A stretch of DNA of 64,000 nt from Arcobacteraceae bacterium (GTDB taxonomy: Bacteria > Campylobacterota > Campylobacteria > Campylobacterales > Arcobacteraceae). Location: assembly GCA_023138835.1 (NCBI GenBank), contig JAGLOP010000003.1, positions 1 through 64,000 of the forward strand. The letters are read 5' to 3'. Of this stretch, positions 55,760 to 62,920 are shown in pieces (position 1 is the stretch's first letter; each line of letters begins with the position of its first letter). The position numbers and the translations under genes are program-made. The notes under the pieces were generated by a model. That model made no database searches and was not told where the DNA came from. It saw only the letters and a list, made by a program, of their open reading frames with translations.

Positions 55760-56229
55760 TAAAATATAAAGAATTAAAATTAAATGGTAAAGAAAATTTA
55801 AATAGAAATTCCCCATTATATAAATGGAGTGCGATTATATTGTTTGTATTAGCGATATTATTTATAGCTATACCTGCTATTGCAATATTATTATTTGCAA
55901 TAGGTTATATAATACATAAATTTTATAAAAGTAAGAAAAAACAACAAGACTATTATTTGGAAGTTTTTGAGTGTTTAAAAGAAAATATAGATCTATATGA
56001 AAATAAAACTGATATTCAAAAAGAATATAAAATAATAAAATCAGAGGACGCAGTTGCTCCTTATTGGCAAGCTGCTCTATTTCAAGCTTACTTGAAATCT
56101 TATATGATAAAAGCTGATAGCTTTATAATTAGAGAAAATTACGGAAGCCGTAAACAAAATTATAATAATTCTAAAAAATATCATTCAAATAAATCTATAA
56201 TTATTATAGATATAATTAAATATATATAA
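55756..56229 (+). CDS. Membrane protein (157 aa)
   Basis: A strongly hydrophobic segment (about 25-53, 'IILFVLAILFIAIPAIAILLFAIG') probably forms a hairpin or one long helix and is followed by a basic, Tyr-rich soluble region. It starts in an ATGA overlap with the relaxase-like gene, so the two are coupled. It is the last gene of the forward operon. Confidence 0.72.
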   Translation: MIKYKELKLNGKENLNRNSPLYKWSAIILFVLAILFIAIPAIAILLFAIGYIIHKFYKSKKKQQDYYLEVFECLKENIDLYENKTDIQKEYKIIKSEDAVAPYWQAALFQAYLKSYMIKADSFIIRENYGSRKQNYNNSKKYHSNKSIIIIDIIKYI

Positions 56230-56239
56230 GAATTTCTTT

Positions 56240-56263
56240 TTTAGTAGCTAGAGTGCTGCTAAA
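56240..56263. terminator. Hairpin between convergent genes
   Basis: A 9-bp stem with one G-U pair (TTTAGTAGC with GCTGCTAAA) lies between the stops of the two convergent genes. It overlaps the last codons of the reverse gene. T-runs are weak, so its strength is uncertain. Confidence 0.4.
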
Positions 56264-56756
56264 TGTATTTAAATACTTTTAAGAATGGTTTATAAAAGAT
56301 TATTCCGAATATTAATAGTGTCGCCTGAGCAAATCCTTTGCTTCCGGCTAAATCTCCAAGCAAAAATACAAGAATTGGCGATAACGCCATAAAAAAACTT
56401 AGAACATAAACTGCCCAAGTTGGCAAGAATAACAAATAAACCCAAAATTTATGTAGCTTGTCTTTTAACATATATCCATAATTTTTATATTGTTTTGCCT
56501 GCCATTTAAAAACATAATAAAATACAATAGTCATTGCTATAAAAGGGAGAAAATCAATAAACAAAACTTGTCCCTGCTCATGCTTTCTTACTGCCGACAT
56601 AATAAGTGTTCCGATTCCCATTGCTGTGGGAAAAAGAATACCGGCAACTAGCGACAGTAGTATGCCGGGAACAATAACCTCTGCGCCACAATGGGGGCAA
56701 CTTGTGGCTGTATCCGCTATCTCTTTTTTACATTCTAAACATTCAATTAGTGCCAT
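56259..56756 (-). CDS. Zinc-ribbon membrane protein (165 aa)
   Basis: The N-terminus is a zinc ribbon with two CxxC knuckles ('CLECKKEIADTATSCPHCG'), followed by about four membrane helices. This plan is common in small proteins of mobile elements and in some immunity and stress proteins. It is transcribed against the transfer operon, so it belongs to another unit. Confidence 0.8.
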   Translation of the reverse strand: MALIECLECKKEIADTATSCPHCGAEVIVPGILLSLVAGILFPTAMGIGTLIMSAVRKHEQGQVLFIDFLPFIAMTIVFYYVFKWQAKQYKNYGYMLKDKLHKFWVYLLFLPTWAVYVLSFFMALSPILVFLLGDLAGSKGFAQATLLIFGIIFYKPFLKVFKYI

Positions 56757-56800
56757 TTTATTTTCCTCTTTTTATTTTATAAATAAAATTGTACTCTAAT

Positions 56801-56816
56801 AGTGTGCGAAGCTCAC
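56801..56816 (+). repeat. 16-bp inverted repeat, left copy
   Basis: AGTGTGCGAAGCTCAC is the inverse of GTGAGCTTTGCACACT at 57482-57497 with one mismatch. The pair flanks the regulatory array and the gene at 57044. Confidence 0.6.
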
Positions 56817-56926
56817 TTAATTAAATATATGTTTAATTAATTCTTATGTAAAAACCCCTTAAAGAGAAAAAAATTTATTTTTTATATTGAGGGGGTAGTG
56901 GCTCATATAAAACAAAACTCAATACC

Positions 56927-57006
56927 TTGTATTAAGCTTGTAAAGATATTAACTATACATTGTATTATAATTGTAGATATGGTATAATACTTGTAAATAT
57001 ATTGTA
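56927..57006 (+). promoter_or_regulatory. Six phased TTGTA repeats with embedded promoter
   Basis: TTGTA occurs at 56927, 56938, 56960, 56971, 56991 and 57002, as three pairs each 11 bp apart, all on one face of the helix within a pair. A promoter is embedded: TTGTAT (56960-56965), 17 bp, TATAAT (56983-56988). The next gene starts at 57044. Autoregulation, or an iteron-type origin or transfer site, would explain it. Confidence 0.65.
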
Positions 57007-57043
57007 ATATACCGTAGTTAACGATATACTAAAGGATAGCCAT

Positions 57044-57424
57044 ATGATAACAAAAACAGCTAAGGCTTTTGCAGAAAAAACAAAAAAACAGGGCGTAAGA
57101 AAAAATGCGTCTATGTTTCAACCACACGAGGATGATATACTGTATCTCCATAACGAAGGGTTAACTTATGACTCGATTTTAGATTATTTAGAGTCTAAAG
57201 GATTGACTCGTCCTAAGAGCAATAACTCTCTTGTAAATTTTATTAAGGTAAGAAAAAATAAAACTATAAAGGTAAGTGAAAGTAAAATTAATACAAGTTC
57301 TGGAAAAATATCATTAAATCACAATCTTACAAAAAAAGATGAATTACAAAATCAAAAGTCAAAACCAAAAAGTAAAGCTAAGAGATATATTGCTGAAAAT
57401 CAGAAACGAGTTATACCCGACTAG
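57044..57424 (+). CDS. Basic protein (126 aa), probable DNA-binding accessory factor
   Basis: This small protein has a helical N-terminal region with a helix-turn-helix-like stretch ('HNEGLTYDSILDYLESKGLTRPKSNNSLVNFIK') and a very basic C-terminus ('KPKSKAKRYIAENQKR'). It stands alone behind the TTGTA array, so it may bind that array. A mobilization accessory or replication factor is possible. No family was recognised. Confidence 0.7.
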   Translation: MITKTAKAFAEKTKKQGVRKNASMFQPHEDDILYLHNEGLTYDSILDYLESKGLTRPKSNNSLVNFIKVRKNKTIKVSESKINTSSGKISLNHNLTKKDELQNQKSKPKSKAKRYIAENQKRVIPD

Positions 57425-57436
57425 TTGTGATTTTGT

Positions 57437-57473
57437 AAAAAAATTAGTATCCCATTTCATGGAATACTAATTT
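57437..57473 (-). terminator. Intrinsic terminator for the reverse ATPase gene
   Basis: A 10-bp stem (AAATTAGTAT 57441-57450 with ATACTAATTT 57464-57473), extended by GG-CC pairs, is followed on the reverse strand by TTTTTTT (57437-57443). It can also slow forward transcription from the 57044 gene. Confidence 0.7.
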
Positions 57474-57481
57474 AAGAGATT

Positions 57482-57497
57482 GTGAGCTTTGCACACT
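57482..57497 (-). repeat. 16-bp inverted repeat, right copy
   Basis: This is the inverted partner of 56801-56816, with one mismatch. The pair encloses about 700 bp containing the TTGTA array and the 57044 gene. Confidence 0.6.
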
Positions 57498-57617
57498 TTT
57501 TTTCTAAATATTTTAATTAATTAAAACTCTATTTTTTGCTGACTATATTGTTTTCTATCTCAATAATCAATTTATTTATTGGTATGGATAGAATAGTTAA
57601 AATAGTAAATTTATATT

Positions 57618-59102
57618 TTAACTATTTTGAGTTGATCTACTTTCAACTAAATGTAGCCGATACTTTAATGCATGATGAGTTCTAAAATCTTTTTCTATAT
57701 TTAGTTTTAAATTTGGAGTACTACTTAGATATTCCCATCTACCTTGTTTTTTTTGTCCAATTATAGAATTTTCAAAAAGGAATGCTAAATATTCCCTCTT
57801 TTTGCCTTCTGAAATATTACTAAATTCTTTATCACATTTTTCAGAAAAATCATCATAATTAAAAGTTTCAACTTGTATAGTTTGAAGGACAGTTAATAAG
57901 TTTTCTATTTCTTGAAATTGATTTGACCATTCATCTACTAGCTCATTATAAACACTAATTGATGCTTCTCTATCTGCTTCATATAATTCACTAGATGAAT
58001 ATAATCCAGTAGTGTTAGGTTTATGACATTCTCTAATTTTATTAAAATAAACAATAACGTCTCTAGGTCTAAAAAATGAACGACGAGTTATATATTTGAA
58101 TGGTGGTGTGCCTTGTCTAGCAAATTTAAATTCAAATAAATTTCCTGACTTGATTTGATTATCAATTGTAATATTATTTACAGCATACTTTTTAATTCTT
58201 TCAAAATACATTTCATCAAGACTGTCTGAATCCCATGATATTGTTATTGCACTATCTTGTAAAAGTTTATTTTTATCATTAAATTTTAACGATTGATAAA
58301 TGTCAGTTCTTAAAAATGGAACTACTTTTAAGTTTTTTGACAATAAATTATCAATAGAAATGTTTCTACATACATTAATTAAGTTAATAAGAACTTTACT
58401 ATATTCTTCAATCTCTCCTACTAGCCAATTTTCATCAAGCTGGTCTAATGCTATTAGTATTTTGTGTTCACCACAATTATCTTTAAAGATAGTTTCAAAG
58501 AAACCAAGTAATGTAAAAGCATTTGTTCTTAATTTTGATTGTAATTGTTTATCTTCTGCAATTTCTTCAAGTGAGACCTCACCTATATCCAATGAAAAAT
58601 CTTCCACTTCTATACCTGGTCCACCAATTGAAGAAAGTCTACCTATCTTTGAGAATATAACTTCTGTTAATGATGGATTTGGATTTCCATATATTTTTTC
58701 AATATATGTTTGAGCCCAAATTAATTCTTTACTTAAGTTTTCATTATTTTCTGTTTTAATTTTAATTAAACGGGAAAGTGCTTTAACAAAAAATAGGTAA
58801 CGCCAACTTTTTTGATAAGCAGATAGTTCTCCTGATAATGTTTCTTTATAAAGTTTATGTGCTGGCCACGGATAATCACTAAAATTAATACATATTGTAT
58901 TATAATCATTAATTTTAGCATGACTTGACTGTTTTAAATATTCATATATTGCTGTTTTTCCCATACCTTTTCGTCCAAGAACAAGCCAAGACTTACTATC
59001 AACAATTTGTTGAATTTGTGGTAGTTTAAAAAAATAGTTTTGTAAGTCTGTATCTGTTTCTGCTGAAATCTGAAATTCAGGAAACCAATCTTTTACATCC
59101 AT
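57618..59102 (-). CDS. P-loop ATPase of the Sll1717 type, probable defence protein
   Basis: This 494-residue protein has an N-terminal 'WFPEF...AETDTDLQNYF' segment, a Walker A motif 'LGRKGMGKTAIYEYL' (Lys49, Thr50) and a Walker B region 'ILIALDQLDENW' (Asp220). It ends in a helical, probably winged-helix region. The arrangement matches P-loop ATPases named after Sll1717, often found among phage-defence genes. Which effector it works with is unclear; no nuclease or protease domain is fused. It is monocistronic, with its own terminator at 57437. Confidence 0.78.
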   Translation of the reverse strand: MDVKDWFPEFQISAETDTDLQNYFFKLPQIQQIVDSKSWLVLGRKGMGKTAIYEYLKQSSHAKINDYNTICINFSDYPWPAHKLYKETLSGELSAYQKSWRYLFFVKALSRLIKIKTENNENLSKELIWAQTYIEKIYGNPNPSLTEVIFSKIGRLSSIGGPGIEVEDFSLDIGEVSLEEIAEDKQLQSKLRTNAFTLLGFFETIFKDNCGEHKILIALDQLDENWLVGEIEEYSKVLINLINVCRNISIDNLLSKNLKVVPFLRTDIYQSLKFNDKNKLLQDSAITISWDSDSLDEMYFERIKKYAVNNITIDNQIKSGNLFEFKFARQGTPPFKYITRRSFFRPRDVIVYFNKIRECHKPNTTGLYSSSELYEADREASISVYNELVDEWSNQFQEIENLLTVLQTIQVETFNYDDFSEKCDKEFSNISEGKKREYLAFLFENSIIGQKKQGRWEYLSSTPNLKLNIEKDFRTHHALKYRLHLVESRSTQNS

Positions 59103-59172
59103 ATTTATTCCTTATTTAAGTATTTTATATAAAACCATTCATTATATAGAAATGATTCTTATAAAATGCAAT

Positions 59173-59286
59173 TTAGTCATTTACATATTCTTCCATGCAT
59201 AGATAAGCATAATAATTACCATCGGCATTTTGATTTCGTCTTAGGTACTTTTTAAAATCACTATTAATACCCATTACGCAAGACAT
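59173..59286 (-). CDS. Possible very small protein (37 aa)
   Basis: The ORF encodes 'MGINSDFKKYLRRNQNADG' followed by 'NYYAYLCMEEYVND'. The balanced composition, less biased than the surrounding AT-rich frames, suggests real or formerly real coding sequence. No strong ribosome site was seen, so the start may be wrong. It may also be the last piece of a decayed gene. Confidence 0.35.
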   Translation of the reverse strand: MSCVMGINSDFKKYLRRNQNADGNYYAYLCMEEYVND

Positions 59287-59544
59287 AGAATTATTTTATC
59301 AGAAGAATTAAGTTCTGATAAACTACTGATGAATCAAGTAAATATGGTATCTGAAATGGATAAGTCAACATATTTACCTCATACATTACTTATTAAACAT
59401 GAAAATGAAAATTTTTATTACTATAATTATATAGGAAGAATGTTATCAAGGTTAAATCCAAATAATTTATATAAAAATTTTGATGAGGAACTAATTCCAT
59501 ACATTAATGAGTACATGCCAAAAGAACAACCACCTATAACATAA
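59240..59544 (+). pseudogene. Probable 3' remnant of a decayed gene
   Basis: An open frame without a start codon runs from about 59240 and ends at 59544. Its protein-like end includes 'MVSEMDKSTYLPHTLLIKHE' and 'YIGRMLSRLNPNN'; an internal ATG at 59329 would give 71 residues. The composition resembles a soluble protein's C-terminus, but upstream sequence is closed by stops. It overlaps the reverse 37-residue ORF. The family was not recognised. Confidence 0.35.
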
Positions 59545-59883
59545 GAAATATTTATGTTTGTTGTAGAAATAACCTATAAATTTATAGTGGAACATATACA
59601 CATAATTCTTAATAATATTAACTATGAAGATGATTATATAAGAGAAAAATATTTACATCTTAAAATTATCATATTTTTGCTCTTAATGACTTTATAAATT
59701 CTAATAATGAATTTCATACCCTTAATAATTTAATCATTATGGATTAATATTAGAAGTTAAAATACTTTTATCCAAAAATACAATATTAAAAAATTAATCT
59801 TGCAACATCAAAAGTCCAATTAGGTTTAGAAAACGATTAAATTGTATGAGAAAATGCTATCAAGATTTAATGAAAAAATTAAA
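59545..59883. other. Gene-free AT-rich stretch
   Basis: I see no convincing gene, RNA or repeat here. Frames are broken by many stops, which fits decayed sequence between the two defence-like genes. Confidence 0.5.
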
Positions 59884-60720
59884 TTAACCAAGCAAGCCTA
59901 AAATTGATATAATCATAGAACCTATAGTACCAATTTCAGCACCTCTAGTTAGTAAACCACCTAATACTGTTTTTGCTTTTTCTTTATCATTTTTTGATGC
60001 TTCTAAATCAATTATAATGTCTTTTTCATCTTGTAACTTAAGAGCTTTAATTTCATTTATTAATTCATCTATTTTGTTATCAATGTTATTTTCAATATAT
60101 GTATTATTTGAATTTGAACCTGTTGACATGTTCCCCAATTTCTCCACATTACCAATAACACCATAGTTTTCAATATGAAAATTTTTAGCAGCTTCTTTTT
60201 CTTCTTCTGAAAATATTAAATCTTCATTACCCAAAATACCATCCTCCTCTAATTTTAATGACCATTCTAGTAATAAAGTTCTAACTTGTTCTGTAATACC
60301 ATAAATTTGTGTTCTATCAATAAGTTGAGAAGGTTCACAAGTTGTTGAGAATACTTTCATCAGTTCACTAATATTTTGTGGTGATAGATTTAGATGCAAA
60401 TCTGCTTCGCCACGTTGAAGTATATTCTCAAGTTCTCCAATTGGTTGTCCAATTCTTGTTTTTGAGAAAATATCTGCAAGCTTTTTATCTTCTATTATTG
60501 CAGGTTTCCATCCATGGTAAGGATTGAAAAATTTTAGTCTGGTTTGAACTTCTCTATAATCAGGAATATTATCTTCATAGCCTTTAAGTTCAGAGTTAAT
60601 CCACAATTTAAAATCATTTAATTTTAATTTTGTACTAATTAGTAGAGCTTCTCTCAGTAAATCTTGTAGATTTTCATCTTTACTTAAACATTTTTTTTGA
60701 AGCTTACGTACAATTGACAC
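59884..60720 (-). CDS. AbiTii-domain protein with C-terminal membrane helix
   Basis: The N-terminal part (about 1-190) matches the AbiTii domain linked to abortive infection: 'LQDLLREALLISTKLKLNDFKLWINSELKGY' followed by 'IPDYREVQTRLKF'. A linker with 'GNMSTGSNSNNTYIENN' leads to a coiled coil and a terminal hydrophobic segment ('LTRGAEIGTIGSMIISILGLLG'). The membrane end is consistent with a protein that damages or senses the envelope during infection. It is 278 residues long and lies downstream of the LRAT-type gene on the same strand. Confidence 0.82.
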   Translation of the reverse strand: MSIVRKLQKKCLSKDENLQDLLREALLISTKLKLNDFKLWINSELKGYEDNIPDYREVQTRLKFFNPYHGWKPAIIEDKKLADIFSKTRIGQPIGELENILQRGEADLHLNLSPQNISELMKVFSTTCEPSQLIDRTQIYGITEQVRTLLLEWSLKLEEDGILGNEDLIFSEEEKEAAKNFHIENYGVIGNVEKLGNMSTGSNSNNTYIENNIDNKIDELINEIKALKLQDEKDIIIDLEASKNDKEKAKTVLGGLLTRGAEIGTIGSMIISILGLLG

Positions 60721-60785
60721 GTATTTCCTTTTTTTTAAGATAATGTATGATTATATCATAGTAATACGATAATAATTGCAAGTTT

Positions 60786-60881
60786 CTATTCTTTAATAAA
60801 CTCTAGAAATTTACTATATTTGAAGAGCATATTATTATCAATTTGTAGGATTTTGTTTTTTATGTATTTAGTCATAGTCAT
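60786..60881 (-). CDS. Possible very small basic protein (31 aa)
   Basis: A short ORF lies between the LRAT and AbiTii genes in the same direction. AAGGA precedes the first of two ATGs closely. The product ('KYIKNKILQIDNNMLFKYSK') is basic and amphipathic. It could be a small partner of its neighbours or chance. Confidence 0.35.
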   Translation of the reverse strand: MTMTKYIKNKILQIDNNMLFKYSKFLEFIKE

Positions 60882-60899
60882 TTCCTTAATTTTAAATTG

Positions 60900-61367
60900 T
60901 TACGTAATTACCTGATCACTTTTCCATTGTTTGACAATCCATTTCCCTACACTAATAAGTACTAAACCACCTAATGCACTTAAAACAATTTGTCCACTTA
61001 ATGAGTGATTATACATTGCTCTATTGGCAAAAGATTCACAATTGTTAAAAATCAAATTATATTCTTTTTTACTATCTGAGAAAACTTCATCAAGTGCATT
61101 TTGAGCTACTTCAAAATTTGTCTTATTACCATCATTTTGCAAAAGCACAACATCACCATTTTCAAAATATCTTTTTCTAAAATCTTCTACTGTGGCTAAT
61201 TCTAGTCCTAAACCTTTACGATTTTCAGCTACATAAATATTATTGTCTTTTACATTTTTTCCAATTATTATACCATGGTGTTTTAAAGGTATTTCACCAG
61301 CAACCTTAAGAAATGTACCTTTTAGTCTTGAACCTGTTACATCTACTTCTTGAAATTTATATTCCAT
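60900..61367 (-). CDS. LRAT-type papain-fold hydrolase with membrane tail
   Basis: This 155-residue protein matches the LRAT/HRASLS branch of NlpC/P60-like thiol hydrolases. The catalytic His is in 'LKHHGIIIG' (His30 or 31) and the catalytic Cys110 in 'LIFNNCESFANRAM', the classical His-before-Cys order. A C-terminal membrane helix ('IVLSALGGLVLISVGKWIV') places it at the membrane, as in eukaryotic phospholipase or acyltransferase homologues. An attack on lipids or acyl groups is therefore a reasonable idea. It follows the 92-residue gene by 13 bp. Confidence 0.85.
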   Translation of the reverse strand: MEYKFQEVDVTGSRLKGTFLKVAGEIPLKHHGIIIGKNVKDNNIYVAENRKGLGLELATVEDFRKRYFENGDVVLLQNDGNKTNFEVAQNALDEVFSDSKKEYNLIFNNCESFANRAMYNHSLSGQIVLSALGGLVLISVGKWIVKQWKSDQVIT

Positions 61368-61380
61368 TTTATATATCCTT

Positions 61381-61659
61381 TTATAGCATACTGCAGGGGA
61401 TTGGATGTGGATAATATGTTGTTTGTACTCTACCTATACCTGTATTATGAATTGCATCTTTCATTGTATTCCATCGTTCACTAGTATTTATACTACCTTG
61501 AGCAACTATCTGGTTATTTTGATTATAAACATCATAATGTAATAAATGACACTTAATACCATTTGGTTTTGGTTGCTGCTGATATTCTTTAGATTTATTT
61601 GTTACAAACTGTACAGCTTTGTAACAAGAGTCTCTATCTTTAAATTTAAATTGTCCCAC
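61381..61659 (-). CDS. Hypothetical protein (92 aa) upstream of the LRAT-type gene
   Basis: A small soluble protein with several aromatic and His residues ('KCHLLHYDVYNQNNQIVAQG', 'YYPHPIPCSML'). AAGGAGA lies upstream of its ATG. It is the first gene of the unit with the LRAT-type hydrolase, so an inhibitor or sensor role is possible. No domain was recognised. Confidence 0.7.
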   Translation of the reverse strand: MGQFKFKDRDSCYKAVQFVTNKSKEYQQQPKPNGIKCHLLHYDVYNQNNQIVAQGSINTSERWNTMKDAIHNTGIGRVQTTYYPHPIPCSML

Positions 61660-61755
61660 AAGATTTCTCCTTAAATAAAGTAATGACTAATTATAGAATA
61701 GTTACATAAAATATATCTAATTTATTATTCAAAATTAGATATATCTTTTAGTATT

Positions 61756-61866
61756 TTATTGAGTCCATGTATCTTTGATAAAGTTACTAGCTTTATCATC
61801 TAAATTATTCCATGATGCATTATTATTTTTTGCATCAATAACAATTAAAGAATCATTTGCATCCAT
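61756..61866 (-). pseudogene. Possible gene remnant or very small protein (36 aa)
   Basis: A reverse-strand frame encodes 'MDANDSLIVIDAKNNNASWN' and ends 'DDKASNFIKDTWTQ'. It is open only a few codons upstream of the ATG. The composition is protein-like, so it may be the C-terminal relic of a larger gene at the element edge. Confidence 0.35.
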
Positions 61867-61931
61867 TTTTGACCAAACTTTATGCCGTTTATTTGGTATT
61901 AGATGAGTATATCAAAAATAAAATTTCAATG

Positions 61932-61952
61932 TAAGGGTAGATATAGGGTAGA
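61932..61952 (+). repeat. 21-bp direct repeat near the right end (probable integrase arm site)
   Basis: This is a perfect copy of 42075-42095 in the same orientation, about 90 bp inside the attR core. Paired GGGTAGA units fit arm-type binding by the N-terminal domain of the integrase. Confidence 0.8.
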
Positions 61953-62004
61953 TATTCATTTTGGAGTTAAACCTTAAAAAGTTCTATAAGTGCAATAAAT
62001 ACTA

Positions 62005-62080
62005 TGGCGACCCCAGCAAGATTTGAACTTGCGTTTTTAGGAGGAAATCCGAATGTCCTTGGCCGCTAGACGACGGGGTC
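62005..62080 (-). tRNA. tRNA-Glu (UUC), chimeric at the attR junction
   Basis: The 76-nt gene folds as a cloverleaf with acceptor GACCCCG/TGGGGTC, anticodon UUC in the loop ATTTCCT, T arm GCAAG/CTTGC and an encoded CCA. The anticodon stem TTCGG/CCTAA has a C-U mismatch in the middle. Its 5' half is host-derived and its 3' half comes from the element; the original 3' half (CCGAA) lies at 41894-41939. The core GGAGGAAATCC is at 62040-62050. A cytosine 3' to the anticodon is unusual. Confidence 0.85.
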
Positions 62081-62108
62081 AATTTAAAAATGGCATTATA
62101 GTATAAGT

Positions 62109-62846
62109 TTAGTTTATCTCTTCTTTAATCTGTTTGGCTATTGCTGTAATTTTAGATATTTTTTCACGATTACTTAAACTATCATCAACTAGATGCTTTA
62201 CAAAAGCACTTCCTACGATAACTCCATCTACATCTTTAGCTTTTTCTTTTGCCGTCTTTTCATCAACTCCAAAACCAATATAAAGAGGTGTAGTATTACA
62301 ACTTCTCACATTTTCAATAACTTGTGTCAAATCTTCTTTTGCACCACTTCCTGTAATTCCGGCATAAGCAACCAAATAAATAAATTTAGAACTATTAGCG
62401 GTAATTGTTTTAATTCGCTCTAAACTATCTGTAGGGGCTACAAAATCTATTAAAGCATTATCATATTTTGCAAATAAATCTTTATACTCTTTTGCTTCTT
62501 CATAAGGTAAATCCGGAATAATTGCACCTTGAATATTGAACTCTTTTGCTTTTTGTAAAAACTTTTCCATCCCATAATGAAAAAACGGGTTCATATATCC
62601 CATCCATAAAGTATCCATATAAGGAGCAATTTTACTTGATACTTCAAATAAATCTTTTAGTTTAAAACCATTTTCCAGTGCTTTTAAACTGGCTTTTTCT
62701 ATAATTGGTCCATCTGCCACCGGGTCTGAAAAAGGGATACCTAACTCAAGAGTATCAACTCCGGCTTCTTTCATACTTAATGCTAAATCTACTGTAAAAT
62801 TATTTTCTGGCAGACCAGAGGTAATAAATCCAACTAACTTCTTCAA
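62109..62846 (-). CDS. trpA: Tryptophan synthase alpha subunit
   Basis: TrpA splits indole-3-glycerol phosphate. The 245-residue sequence has the catalytic Glu in 'LELGIPFSDPVADGPIIEKA' (the Asp is also there), 'IIPDLPYEEA', 'FVAPTDSLERI', 'YLVAYAGITGS' and 'GFGVDEKTA'. It stands alone here without trpB, just beyond the tRNA and element end, and is divergent from panB. Confidence 0.96.
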   Translation of the reverse strand: MKKLVGFITSGLPENNFTVDLALSMKEAGVDTLELGIPFSDPVADGPIIEKASLKALENGFKLKDLFEVSSKIAPYMDTLWMGYMNPFFHYGMEKFLQKAKEFNIQGAIIPDLPYEEAKEYKDLFAKYDNALIDFVAPTDSLERIKTITANSSKFIYLVAYAGITGSGAKEDLTQVIENVRSCNTTPLYIGFGVDEKTAKEKAKDVDGVIVGSAFVKHLVDDSLSNREKISKITAIAKQIKEEIN

Positions 62847-62920
62847 TGGAAATCCTAATATTAATATGATATAATCATATCATATTATTAATAACAGACT
62901 TATGATACCAAAGGACATAC

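Larger units (their letters stand above)
41929..62050. mobile_element. 20-kb integrative (probably mobilizable) element in tRNA-Glu
   Basis: The element is bounded by the repeated 11-bp tRNA core and carries a tyrosine integrase at its left end, an AlpA-like factor, a CI-like repressor, a ParA-like ATPase and a relaxase-like HUH/LPD7 protein. It also carries membrane proteins and a right arm of putative defence genes. A 21-bp direct repeat lies inside each end. No VirB4, VirD4 or other coupling ATPase was recognised, so self-transfer is unlikely. Flanking genes are chromosomal on both sides. Confidence 0.88.

Noticed and set aside
45696-56229. Filamentous or other phage genome
   Set aside because: No Zot-type assembly ATPase, coat, terminase, portal or lysis genes were recognised. 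The HUH/LPD7, ParA and channel-like proteins fit a mobilizable element better.
62005-62080. tRNA-Arg or tRNA-Gly instead of tRNA-Glu
   Set aside because: Other placements of the anticodon loop break the stem. The acceptor, D arm and loop best fit tRNA-Glu(UUC).
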